14,810 nucleotides of DNA from an uncultured Campylobacter sp. (GTDB lineage: Bacteria; Campylobacterota; Campylobacteria; Campylobacterales; Campylobacteraceae), in NCBI RefSeq assembly GCF_938045205.1, contig NZ_CALIMY010000079.1:1-14810 (forward strand), given 5' to 3'. Under the pieces are notes generated by a model. That model did not search any database, had not been told where the DNA came from, and was given only the letters and a program-made list of their open reading frames with translations. The position numbers were made by a program, and so were the translations under genes. Positions 1-6,435 of this stretch are shown here, in pieces (within the stretch, counting starts at the first letter, position 1; every line of letters starts with the position of its first letter).

Positions 1-417
1 GAGACTCAAGAGGAAAAAGATTTAGCGATCTCTTGCAATAGCGGCAACGGAAAATATAGCGCATGCACGAAACTAGTCGAAATTTTATCCAAAAAGTGCG
101 ACGGCGGAGATTATGAAAGCTGCGGGGCTGTCGGGATGATATTTACGGATTTGGGTCAATACGAATTTTCATCCGCTCCTTTGATCAAAGCATGTGAAGC
201 AAATATCATGTCTTACTGCTCCTATCTTGCCATTAGCGATATACTTTTTACGGGAAATCTTGAAAGAGCCGCTAAGGTTTTTGACAAAATTTGCAAACAG
301 GGAATTTCGGAAGATAAAAGGCTTGCTTGCAGCATCAAGAAAGAGATTGAAGACTGCTCTAAAGATGCAAAATGCGATCCGCTAATGAAAGCCAAAGAAA
401 TTATCAAAGGACTATAA
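1..417 (+). CDS. Cysteine-rich Sel1-like (Hcp-type) repeat protein, 5' truncated by window edge
   Basis: The frame is open from base 1 to a TAA at 415-417, giving 138 visible residues. The ATG at 136 is internal: the 45 codons before it contain no stop and align with the downstream paralogue, so the true start lies outside the window. Cysteine pairs spaced C-x7-C (KCDGGDYESC and ACEANIMSYC) sit in helical, alanine-rich segments, as in Helicobacter cysteine-rich proteins (Hcp), where each Sel1-like repeat is closed by a disulfide. The tail carries another pair (DCSKDAKC) followed by an MKAKEII helix. Such proteins are normally secreted or periplasmic solenoids; some Hcp members bind penicillin, but no enzymatic role can be read here. 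The next gene starts two bases after this stop and is a clear paralogue. Family assignment is fairly secure; function is unknown. Confidence 0.8.
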   Translation, partial: ETQEEKDLAISCNSGNGKYSACTKLVEILSKKCDGGDYESCGAVGMIFTDLGQYEFSSAPLIKACEANIMSYCSYLAISDILFTGNLERAAKVFDKICKQGISEDKRLACSIKKEIEDCSKDAKCDPLMKAKEIIKGL

Positions 418-419
418 CC

Positions 420-920
420 ATGAGAAAAATTTTATCATTAGCGCTGCTTTTATCTATGCCTTTGCTGGCAAAAAACGATATAGACATTGATATCTCTGCC
501 GCAATAAACGATACAAACCTAAAGAATTTAGCGGATAAATGCGATTGGAACAAAGGCGATTATGAAGCTTGCTTGACGTTAAAAGATACTTTATCGGCAA
601 AATGCGACGAAAAAAATTTTGAAAGCTGCGGTGCATTGGGAATTTTATTAATATATTTGCGCAGAGAGGAAGACGCAACAAAAGCGCTAAATAAAGCTTG
701 CGATTCCGGATTATTAAATTTTTGCCTAAACGCAGGGATGCACGATTTGTACTATACGGGCAATATAAAAAGAGCATTTGTAAATCTTAAAAAGGTATGC
801 GATGCGGCGATAGAGCCTTCGAAGAAAAAATTGGCCTGCAAGATGTGCTATGGTTTGGAGCCATGTTTAAATGATAATGAATGCAATCCGGTGAAAAAAG
901 CTAAAGAACTTTTGGAATAA
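420..920 (+). CDS. Secreted cysteine-rich Sel1-like (Hcp-type) repeat protein
   Basis: The protein has 166 residues. I start it at the ATG at 420 rather than the in-frame ATG at 372, because AAAGGA at 406-411 is well placed and the protein then opens with a typical signal peptide (MRKILSLALLLSMPLLA, cleavage near residue 17). It contains 11 cysteines. The pairs C62/C70 and C94/C102 show the C-x7-C spacing of Hcp Sel1-like repeats, each followed by a helix-forming LG or NAG stretch; C41/C51 and C149/C155 have spacings matched in the upstream gene. The C-terminal motif CNPVKKAKELLE mirrors CDPLMKAKEII in that neighbour, so the two are tandem duplicates, probably co-transcribed and separated by two bases. 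Export should allow disulfide formation in the periplasm. Role unknown; Hcp proteins are generally linked to envelope or host interaction. Confidence 0.85.
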   Translation: MRKILSLALLLSMPLLAKNDIDIDISAAINDTNLKNLADKCDWNKGDYEACLTLKDTLSAKCDEKNFESCGALGILLIYLRREEDATKALNKACDSGLLNFCLNAGMHDLYYTGNIKRAFVNLKKVCDAAIEPSKKKLACKMCYGLEPCLNDNECNPVKKAKELLE

Positions 921-1142
921 GATTAATTTAACAGGATAAAAAAACGGCAATAATTTTATAAAGTTTGAAAAGATAAAAGGTCGCGGCGGGCAATTTGAAT
1001 TAGTACAACCCATCAAAAAATAATGTAAGCAGTTGGCTATATAATTTTGAAATTCTAATCTAGAAACTTTATATCTTACCTATAAAAATTTTTAAATTTT
1101 ACTCTTGCGGTTAATCATAAATTCTATATGAAGTCTTTAAAT

Positions 1143-1691
1143 TCAATCTAAAACCTCTCTCGCGTATTTTATCCCCAAATCATACGCCTTTTCATTTAGC
1201 GCACGGGTTTTTTCAGGCACAGAGCGGAGCATTTGCTCTTTTACGAGCCCTGAGTCCATACAGCGGCTAAGCTCTACTGCGATCGCTAGAGCCACGACAC
1301 TTTGAGTGATGACATTTCCGACTTCGTATTTTGCGATGGTGATAATTGGAATTTCATAAATTTTAAAGTTTATCCTATCCTCATCGCTCGGTGCTACTAA
1401 ATTCGGCTCGATTACGATCACGCCGCCTTTTTTCACGCCGCTTTTAAAAGCATCGTAGCTACTCTGCGCCGTTGCGAGCATGAAATCGATCTCGCCCTCG
1501 CTTGCGTAAGGATATAGAATTTCTTCATCGCTTAAGATAATATCCACTTTCGTAGGTCCGCCGCGTACCTGAGAGGTATACGTAGATGCCTTGATTCCAT
1601 AGCCACCGTGCGCGATCTTTGCCGCAGCTAGAATCTCACCTGCTAAGATCACGCCTTGACCGCCCACTCCCACAAATCTTAATTGATTCAT
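1143..1691 (-). CDS. oorC: 2-oxoglutarate:acceptor oxidoreductase, gamma subunit
   Basis: The protein has 182 residues, normal for the gamma subunit of four-subunit 2-oxoacid:ferredoxin oxidoreductases. The N-terminus shows the glycine-rich motif GGQGVILAGEIL (residues 10-21) and the family signature SQVRGGPT (40-47). Together with OorA this subunit forms the cofactor-binding core; the complex decarboxylates 2-oxoglutarate and forms succinyl-CoA, passing electrons to ferredoxin, flavodoxin or quinone instead of NAD. The start overlaps the oorB stop by four bases (ATGA) and is preceded by GAAGGA inside oorB, so translation is coupled. It is the last gene of oorDABC; no GC-rich terminator hairpin is visible in the 222 bases between it and the convergent Hcp-like genes. 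The oor assignment, rather than a branched-chain or pyruvate enzyme, rests on the D-A-B-C gene order and similarity to the Campylobacter operon. Confidence 0.95.
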   Translation of the reverse strand: MNQLRFVGVGGQGVILAGEILAAAKIAHGGYGIKASTYTSQVRGGPTKVDIILSDEEILYPYASEGEIDFMLATAQSSYDAFKSGVKKGGVIVIEPNLVAPSDEDRINFKIYEIPIITIAKYEVGNVITQSVVALAIAVELSRCMDSGLVKEQMLRSVPEKTRALNEKAYDLGIKYAREVLD

Positions 1692-2533
1692 CTTAGTCCT
1701 TCAAAATTTATCGCTTCGCCGCTTTGTGCCGCGTCTATCACCTTTTGATACGCCTTTGTGTATTCGGTATGCTCATTATCTTCATGTAAAACCCCAAGCG
1801 GAAATAGCCCTGCACGCTCATCCTCGCTAAGAGCGTCAAATTTTGCTTTGGAAATCGTGCGCGAATCAAGCCACTTTAGCATTTGCACTGCCTCGCTCAT
1901 TTTATTTTTACGACCCAAATTTACGTGGCAATTGCTAAAAATATCAAAAAAACTATAACCCTCGTGCTCAAAGCCCTTGGCTAGAAGTCGCTCGATTTTT
2001 TCGGGATTTGTCACGCTCTCGCGTCCGACAAAAGTTGCTCCAGCGGCAATCGCAAGTTTCGCCGCATCAAAGCTGGGATCGACATTGCCGTATTGCGCCG
2101 TAACCGTCCAAAACCCGCGCGGCGTCGTAGGGCTCGTCTGCGAGTTCGTAAGCCCATAGATGAAATTATTTACTAAGATATGATTTAGATCGATATTGCG
2201 GCGGCATCCATGAATCGTGTGATTGCCCCCTATCGCAAGCCCATCGCCATCGCCAGTGACTACGATTACGTGTTTGCCTGGATTTGCGAGCTTGATACCC
2301 GTAGCATAAGCTATCGCACGCCCGTGCGTCGTATGGACGGTATTGCAGTCTATGTAACTCGACATCCTGCCACTACAGCCGATACCGCTTACCACGCACA
2401 CATCGTCCATACTCCAGCCTACGCGGTCAATCGCGCGGATGATCGCTTTTAAGATCACTCCGTCGCCGCAGCCCCAGCACCAAAGCGTAGGCATCTTGTC
2501 CGTTCTTAGATATTTGTCGTAATCAAACGCCAT
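1688..2533 (-). CDS. oorB: 2-oxoglutarate:acceptor oxidoreductase, beta (TPP-binding) subunit
   Basis: The protein has 281 residues, the usual length. The thiamine diphosphate/Mg site is visible as GDGDGLAIGGNH (residues 94-105) followed by NN at 122-123. Four cysteines expected to hold the proximal [4Fe-4S] cluster are present: C19 and C22 in WCWGCG, C53 in GIGCSG and C202 in SNCHVNLGRKN. The family segment usually written YGMTGGQ-SPTTP reads YGLTNSQTSPTTP here. The subunit binds TPP, attacks the 2-oxo acid and passes electrons to its cluster. The ATG directly abuts the oorA stop; its ribosome-binding site (AAAGGAG) lies within the end of oorA, and its own stop overlaps oorC. This is the catalytic subunit of the oorDABC complex. 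Confidence 0.97.
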   Translation of the reverse strand: MAFDYDKYLRTDKMPTLWCWGCGDGVILKAIIRAIDRVGWSMDDVCVVSGIGCSGRMSSYIDCNTVHTTHGRAIAYATGIKLANPGKHVIVVTGDGDGLAIGGNHTIHGCRRNIDLNHILVNNFIYGLTNSQTSPTTPRGFWTVTAQYGNVDPSFDAAKLAIAAGATFVGRESVTNPEKIERLLAKGFEHEGYSFFDIFSNCHVNLGRKNKMSEAVQMLKWLDSRTISKAKFDALSEDERAGLFPLGVLHEDNEHTEYTKAYQKVIDAAQSGEAINFEGLR

Positions 2534-3655
2534 TTAAAGCTCCTTTACTTTCTCGATAATCTCGCTGGGGCTAATCGGTCTGCCGTTTGCCTTAAGAAGC
2601 GTCTTAAAATCATCTCTCAAACAAGCGCGCTGCACCTCTAGCAGATACTGCCCTAAATTTAGCTCGGCGATCAAAATTTTATTAAATCTCTCCCCTAACT
2701 CCTTTAGCTTGCGCGCAGGGCTTGGCCACAGCGTGATCGGGCGAAAAAGTCCCACACGCACGCCTTGCCCACGTAGCTTTAAAATCGCGTCTTTTGCTGC
2801 TAAGCTAACGCTGCCGTAGGCGATGATGCAAGCATCAGCGTCATCTAGCATAAATTCCTCGTATTGCACGATCTCATCTTCATGCGCCGAAATTTTATTA
2901 AAAAGCCTTTTTATAGAGCGATCCACGATCTGCTCGTTTTCGGTCGGAAAGCCCTTCGCGCCGTGATGAAGCCCCGTTATGTGATAGTGGTATCCCCTAA
3001 AAAAGGGATTTAGCACCGCAGGCTTATCGGGCGCAGCATCGTAAGGCTCATAATCTTTCGGACTACCTTTAAATTCCGCCCTACGCTCGATTTTTAGATC
3101 CGAAATTTCAGGGAGCATCGCCTTAGCCTGCATATGCCCAAGCGTCTCATCAAGTAGCAAAAATACCGGCGTCATAAACCGCTCGGCTAGATTGAAGGCG
3201 CGCACGGTTTGCGTATAAGCCTCCTTTAGTGAGCCAGGGCACAGCGCGATGCTTTGAAAATCGCCGTGAGTGGGGTTGCGAGCTTGCAAAATATCGCCCT
3301 GCGCCACTCGCGTAGGAAGCCCGGTGCTAGGACCTCCGCGCATAACATTTACGATTAAAAGCGGAATTTCAGCGATGAAGCCAAGCCCGATCTGCTCTGA
3401 TTTCAGCGAAATTCCAGGACCGGAGCTTGCCGTCATCGCCTTCGCACCGCTCATAGACGCGCCCAAAGCTACAGAAATGCCCGAAATTTCATCTTCCATC
3501 TGGATAAATTTACCTCCGACCTTAGGTAGCAAGCGGCTCATCTCGTGCGCGATCTCGCTGCTTGGCGTGATCGGATAGCCGCCGAAAAAATTACAGCCGC
3601 AATCAATCGCCGCACGCGCAATTAAGGCGTTACCTGTGGAAATTACCTCTCTCAT
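2534..3655 (-). CDS. oorA: 2-oxoglutarate:acceptor oxidoreductase, alpha subunit
   Basis: The protein has 373 residues, typical of KorA/OorA proteins in which the gamma domain is a separate polypeptide (here OorC). Family motifs: YPITPSSE (residues 27-34), the acidic EDE at 54-56 in the TPP-contacting region, ASSGPG (76-81) and RGGPSTGLPT (106-115), followed by the transketolase C-terminal-like domain ending near IIEKVKEL. The subunit completes the active site with OorB and helps select the 2-oxo acid. Its ATG overlaps the oorD stop by one base (TAATG), with AAGGA upstream inside oorD. It is part of a tightly packed four-gene operon. Nothing is missing or truncated. Confidence 0.97.
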   Translation of the reverse strand: MREVISTGNALIARAAIDCGCNFFGGYPITPSSEIAHEMSRLLPKVGGKFIQMEDEISGISVALGASMSGAKAMTASSGPGISLKSEQIGLGFIAEIPLLIVNVMRGGPSTGLPTRVAQGDILQARNPTHGDFQSIALCPGSLKEAYTQTVRAFNLAERFMTPVFLLLDETLGHMQAKAMLPEISDLKIERRAEFKGSPKDYEPYDAAPDKPAVLNPFFRGYHYHITGLHHGAKGFPTENEQIVDRSIKRLFNKISAHEDEIVQYEEFMLDDADACIIAYGSVSLAAKDAILKLRGQGVRVGLFRPITLWPSPARKLKELGERFNKILIAELNLGQYLLEVQRACLRDDFKTLLKANGRPISPSEIIEKVKEL

Positions 3656-3966
3656 TATGCGTCCTTGGGTTTCATAAAATTATTGTTTTTGATCTTTTCA
3701 GCCATCTCTCTAGCCTGAGAGCTTAGACGAGCGAATTTAAAGCCCTTGGGCGCGACGAAAATCGCAAAATCTGGGCAGTGCAACTCGCACTCCCTACAGC
3801 CGATACAGGCGCCCTCATCCACCACGTCGATCATCATGCCCTGCACGGCGCCCTCGTCCTGTCTCATCGCGATCGCGCCGCTAGGACAGACGCTTACGCA
3901 GATGTTGCACGCCTTACAGCGGCTCTCATCCGTCCATACGGCGCGCTGGCTCTCATTGTCGCTCAT
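3655..3966 (-). CDS. oorD: 2-oxoglutarate:acceptor oxidoreductase, delta (2x[4Fe-4S] ferredoxin) subunit
   Basis: The protein has 103 residues and is a bacterial-type ferredoxin with two complete cluster motifs: CKACNICVSVCP and CIGCRECELHCP, each CxxCxxCxxxCP. It carries electrons from the TPP centre of OorAB to the external acceptor. It is the first gene of oorDABC. The start is supported by AAGGAG seven bases before the ATG. The 400-base non-coding gap upstream separates it from mdh on the same strand and holds the repeated boxes described separately. No strong -10 hexamer is evident within 60 bases of the start; a GATAAAT sequence lies very close to the ribosome-binding site and is not convincing. 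In C. jejuni sucCD precedes oorD; here it does not. Confidence 0.95.
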   Translation of the reverse strand: MSDNESQRAVWTDESRCKACNICVSVCPSGAIAMRQDEGAVQGMMIDVVDEGACIGCRECELHCPDFAIFVAPKGFKFARLSSQAREMAEKIKNNNFMKPKDA

Positions 3967-4366
3967 ATTTTCTCCTTAATTTATCAAAATCTGCACTAAA
4001 TCCCGCCTCGCGATTTAAAATTTGAAATTTTGCGGCGCAAGCCCGCTTTGATCGCATTAAAGTCCTCTCGTTTTTAAATTTTGCAGAGTTTAAATTTTAA
4101 AATTTTGTGGCATTTAAAAATTTTACGTCACGCAAAATTCTGCGCCAAAGTAAAATTTTAATCTATGAAATTTCACAGCGGGCAAAATTGTGCAAATTTT
4201 AAAATTCCGCAGTGAATTAAATTTTACGCTGCAAAATTCTGCGAGCTTAAATTTCTTGCCAAAGTGAAATTTAATGCCGTAAAATTCTATCGCAAGAATC
4301 CTGCGCTTTGAAATTTTAAATCTATGAATCCCGCTTCCGCATCGCGCCGAATTCGCTCTATATCCG
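3967..4366. repeat. 400-base gap between mdh and oorD with periodic near-palindromic boxes
   Basis: No credible gene. A 12-base near-palindrome recurs at even spacing: GCAAAATTCTGC at 4132-4143, GCAAAATTGTGC at 4182-4193, GCAAAATTCTGC at 4231-4242 and a diverged CGCAAGAATCCTGCG at 4291-4305, with starts about 50, 49 and 60 bases apart. Flanking words also recur: GCCAAAGT(A/G)AAAT at 4144-4156 and 4258-4270, and AATCTATGAA near 4160 and 4319. The region therefore looks like a degenerate repeat of roughly 50 bases. It lies upstream of oorD, so it may hold operators for the oor operon, or be the scar of a deleted segment; neither is shown. Confidence 0.6.
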
Positions 4367-5248
4367 CTAAAACTTCAGCCCCGCCACCTGCGCTCGCATC
4401 CGTTCAAGCTGCGCGTAGAAATCACCCGAGTAGGCAAAATTTCTCTCTATCGCGCCCATTTTACCGACGCTTACGAAGCGCCCCAAAGGCACCCCCGATC
4501 TATCCGCGACGCAGCAGGCGAGCGTGCCGCAGGTATCAAAAAGGATGTATTTTATGATCTTTACGATCCCCGCAGCGGGCGCTAAATACGCCGACGTGCC
4601 CAGCAGCTCGCCGATCTGCGCGCCGGCGCGTTTGGTATTTTGTACCGCACGCTCGAAAATTTCATCCGAAATTTCAAACCCCAGCTCATTTTTAAGCGCG
4701 ATCATCTCTTCGCTATGCGGGCCTACGATCGCGCTTCTCATCGATGAAATTTCCTTGCCGCTCGCTCGCGCGAGTTCAAATTTAAGCCGCGCGCCGTCTA
4801 GCTCGCCCGCCATGCCGATGACGCGCTCCTTTGCAAACCCGCTAGCCTGCAGCGCCGCATAGACCATAATATCAAGCGGATTGGTAACGACGACGATAAT
4901 GGAGTTAGGCGCATATTTTGCGGCATCTCGCGCGCATTGTGCGACGATGGCGGCATTTACGCCAAACAGCTCCTCCCTGCTCTGCCCCGCCTTTCTTGCA
5001 TGCCCCGCCGTGATCACGACGATGCCTGCGTCCGCTATATCGCTAGGCTCCGTGCTAGCGCTTATACGCAGGTCGCGCTCATAAACTGCCGCCGCATGGG
5101 CTAGATCGAGTGCCTTGCCGCGCGCGATCCGCTCTACAGCATCCACAAGCGCGATGCTATCTATCTTTTGGCTCAAAGAATCGCTTACGATAAGATCGTT
5201 CGCTACCGCCGCGCCGATGTTTCCGGCGCCGAATATCGCTATTTTCAT
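4367..5248 (-). CDS. mdh: Malate dehydrogenase (LDH/MDH family)
   Basis: The protein has 293 residues and interconverts malate and oxaloacetate with NAD. I chose the ATG at 5248, nine codons inside the longest frame, because the protein then begins MKIAIFGAGNIG with the Rossmann glycines G7/G9/G12 at once, and GGGAG lies just upstream. D36 (LVD) fits NAD ribose binding. Substrate residues of the family are present: R85 and R91 (HARKAGQSREEL), D151 and R154 (ELDGARLKF) and the catalytic H178 (GPHSEEM, where many members have GxHG or similar). The pattern matches the Campylobacter Mdh type with ARK-x-GQSREEL. The gene lies 109 bases downstream of mltG on the same strand with its own candidate promoter, and 400 bases before oorD. 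A lactate dehydrogenase role is less likely given the arginine-rich substrate loop. Confidence 0.92.
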   Translation of the reverse strand: MKIAIFGAGNIGAAVANDLIVSDSLSQKIDSIALVDAVERIARGKALDLAHAAAVYERDLRISASTEPSDIADAGIVVITAGHARKAGQSREELFGVNAAIVAQCARDAAKYAPNSIIVVVTNPLDIMVYAALQASGFAKERVIGMAGELDGARLKFELARASGKEISSMRSAIVGPHSEEMIALKNELGFEISDEIFERAVQNTKRAGAQIGELLGTSAYLAPAAGIVKIIKYILFDTCGTLACCVADRSGVPLGRFVSVGKMGAIERNFAYSGDFYAQLERMRAQVAGLKF

Positions 5249-5276
5249 TGTTATCTCCCAAATATCGGTCCGCATT

Positions 5277-5282
5277 TTTATA
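5277..5282 (-). promoter_or_regulatory. Candidate -10 element for mdh
   Basis: TATAAA on the minus strand, in AATTATAAAAATG, lies about 30 bases before the chosen mdh ATG. Initiation a few bases downstream would leave a leader of about 22 bases containing the GGGAG ribosome-binding site. No clear -35 box is seen, which is usual for Campylobacter sigma-70 promoters. This is a weak call based on position and hexamer only. Confidence 0.35.
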
Positions 5283-5294
5283 ATTGCGAGGCTT

Positions 5295-5308
5295 AAATTT
5301 TAAAATTT
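5295..5308. repeat. AAATTTTAAAATTT palindrome, one of several copies
   Basis: Exact copies of this 14-base perfect palindrome lie at 4092-4105, 5295-5308, 10085-10098, 10211-10224 and 13903-13916, all between genes, and at 7778-7791 inside the AsmA-like gene. A 13 of 14 copy is at 4194-4207. Five intergenic copies in roughly 3.5 kb is far above expectation for random AT-rich sequence. It seems to be a genome-wide word in this lineage; its function is not known to me. Confidence 0.6.
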
Positions 5309-5335
5309 AAAGACGAAATCTCGTTTTTTAAATTT
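5303..5335 (-). terminator. AT-rich hairpin between mltG and mdh, possible terminator
   Basis: Nine-base arms AAATTTAAA (5303-5311) and TTTAAATTT (5327-5335) form a perfect inverted repeat. The loop includes CGAGATTTCGTC on the minus strand, which can form a small inner ACGA/TCGT stem. It lies 23 bases after the mltG stop. The stem is all A-T and lacks a clean trailing U run, so it is weaker than a classical terminator. The 13-base word CGAGATTTCGTCT in it recurs twice downstream of rrc. Confidence 0.35.
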
Positions 5336-5357
5336 AATGCCGAAACGGACTTAAATT

Positions 5358-6308
5358 TTACCTCTGCGCCTTTACGTTGCGCTCGTGCTCGGCTTGCGTG
5401 CGCGCAAAATCGTGAAGCCCGGTCTTTTTATTTCGCATAAAATACAGATACTCGCTCTTTGCGGGCGCGAAAACGGCGCGTATCGCATCGCGAGAGACCA
5501 CGCACACGGGCTCTTTGGGAAGTCCGTCGTTGAGGTAGGTGTTGTAGTGGCTGGTGTCAGTGCGGATGCGCTGCGGAGTGATCTTGACGTGCGAAAACTC
5601 GCCGTAATTTAGCGTGCCGTCCATCTGAAGACGCATATTTTTGGCTAAGCGATTGTCGATGACGGAGGCTACGAGGGGCATCTCATCTGCGTTTGCGGCC
5701 TCTTTTTGAATAACCGAAGCCTTGATCAGCACCTGCTTCCACGCCGTGGCGTTATAGTCGCCGCTAAGCTCGCGCGACAATCCTTCGTGGAATTTTTGCG
5801 CGCTTGAGATGAGGTGGTCAATGATATTTTTTTCGCTTTCGTTTTTGCTAATTTTGTAGGTTTCAGGCACCAGAAAGCCCTCGTAAAACGGCGCCGTGGC
5901 GTTGTATTCGCGCTCAAGCTCGCTAAAGCTTAGCCCACGATCTTTCGCCAGCTGTTTTAAAAACACGATCGTAGTCTCGCCCGGGATCAGCTTAATCTCG
6001 TTCATCACGGGCTTTGCGACGCTTAGCTCATACAAAAATTGGTATTTGGGCAAATTTTCGCCGCTAAGCTCCAGCTCGCCGGTTTTTGCGCCGCCGTAAA
6101 AAGAAAGCAGCCTCGCGTCGAATTTGCTAAATTTAGGATAGCTCTTAGAGAGTTGCGATAAAATTTTCGTTGAGCTACCCTGACCTATCTGCACGGTTGT
6201 CGCGTTGCCGACGCGCTCGTGTAGATCAAAGCCCACGGCCAAAAGGACGATAGCCGCAAGCTCAATACAAATGCACGCCGCTTTGATGAGCTTTATAAAG
6301 AATTTCAT
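5358..6308 (-). CDS. mltG: Endolytic murein transglycosylase MltG
   Basis: The protein has 316 residues and a single N-terminal membrane anchor (about residues 8-26), with the rest in the periplasm. The YceG/MltG catalytic domain is clear: ASVIQKEAANADEMPLVAS contains the predicted catalytic glutamate E203, followed by DNRLAKNMRLQMDGTLNYG (218-236), YNTYLNDGLPKEP (255-267) and a terminal LYFMRNKKTGLHDFARTQAEH segment. MltG cleaves nascent glycan strands near the inner membrane and helps set strand length. The start is supported by AAAGGA just upstream and by a TATAAT box. It diverges from the AsmA-like gene and precedes mdh on the same strand; no functional link to mdh is implied. Length and motifs are complete. 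Confidence 0.95.
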   Translation of the reverse strand: MKFFIKLIKAACICIELAAIVLLAVGFDLHERVGNATTVQIGQGSSTKILSQLSKSYPKFSKFDARLLSFYGGAKTGELELSGENLPKYQFLYELSVAKPVMNEIKLIPGETTIVFLKQLAKDRGLSFSELEREYNATAPFYEGFLVPETYKISKNESEKNIIDHLISSAQKFHEGLSRELSGDYNATAWKQVLIKASVIQKEAANADEMPLVASVIDNRLAKNMRLQMDGTLNYGEFSHVKITPQRIRTDTSHYNTYLNDGLPKEPVCVVSRDAIRAVFAPAKSEYLYFMRNKKTGLHDFARTQAEHERNVKAQR

Positions 6309-6333
6309 GCGTTCCTTTCAAAATTTAGCTGAA

Positions 6334-6339
6334 ATTATA
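6334..6339 (-). promoter_or_regulatory. Candidate -10 element for mltG
   Basis: A perfect TATAAT (minus strand, in TTTGCCTATAATTTC) lies 26 bases upstream of the mltG ATG. A start site near 6327 would give a leader of about 19 bases holding AAAGGAA. The upstream TTTG resembles the extended -10 context common in Campylobacter. The opposite strand has TATTAT at 6372-6377, a weaker candidate for the divergent AsmA-like gene. Confidence 0.5.
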
Positions 6340-6435
6340 GGCAAATAAGCCAAAATTTTGAATAAATTTCATATTATAAGCGCAGTTTTTCGGCACGCCC
6401 GATTTGGTTTTGGGGCGGAGTTTTTTGATGAGGCG

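Noticed and set aside
2210..2452. 80-codon plus-strand frame inside oorB
   Set aside because: Shadow of the TPP-binding region of oorB, which has full family motifs on the other strand.
6358..6435. TTG start at 6358 for the AsmA-like gene
   Set aside because: No ribosome-binding site, and it would add 26 residues before the membrane anchor; the ATGs at 6436 and 6439 fit the family better.
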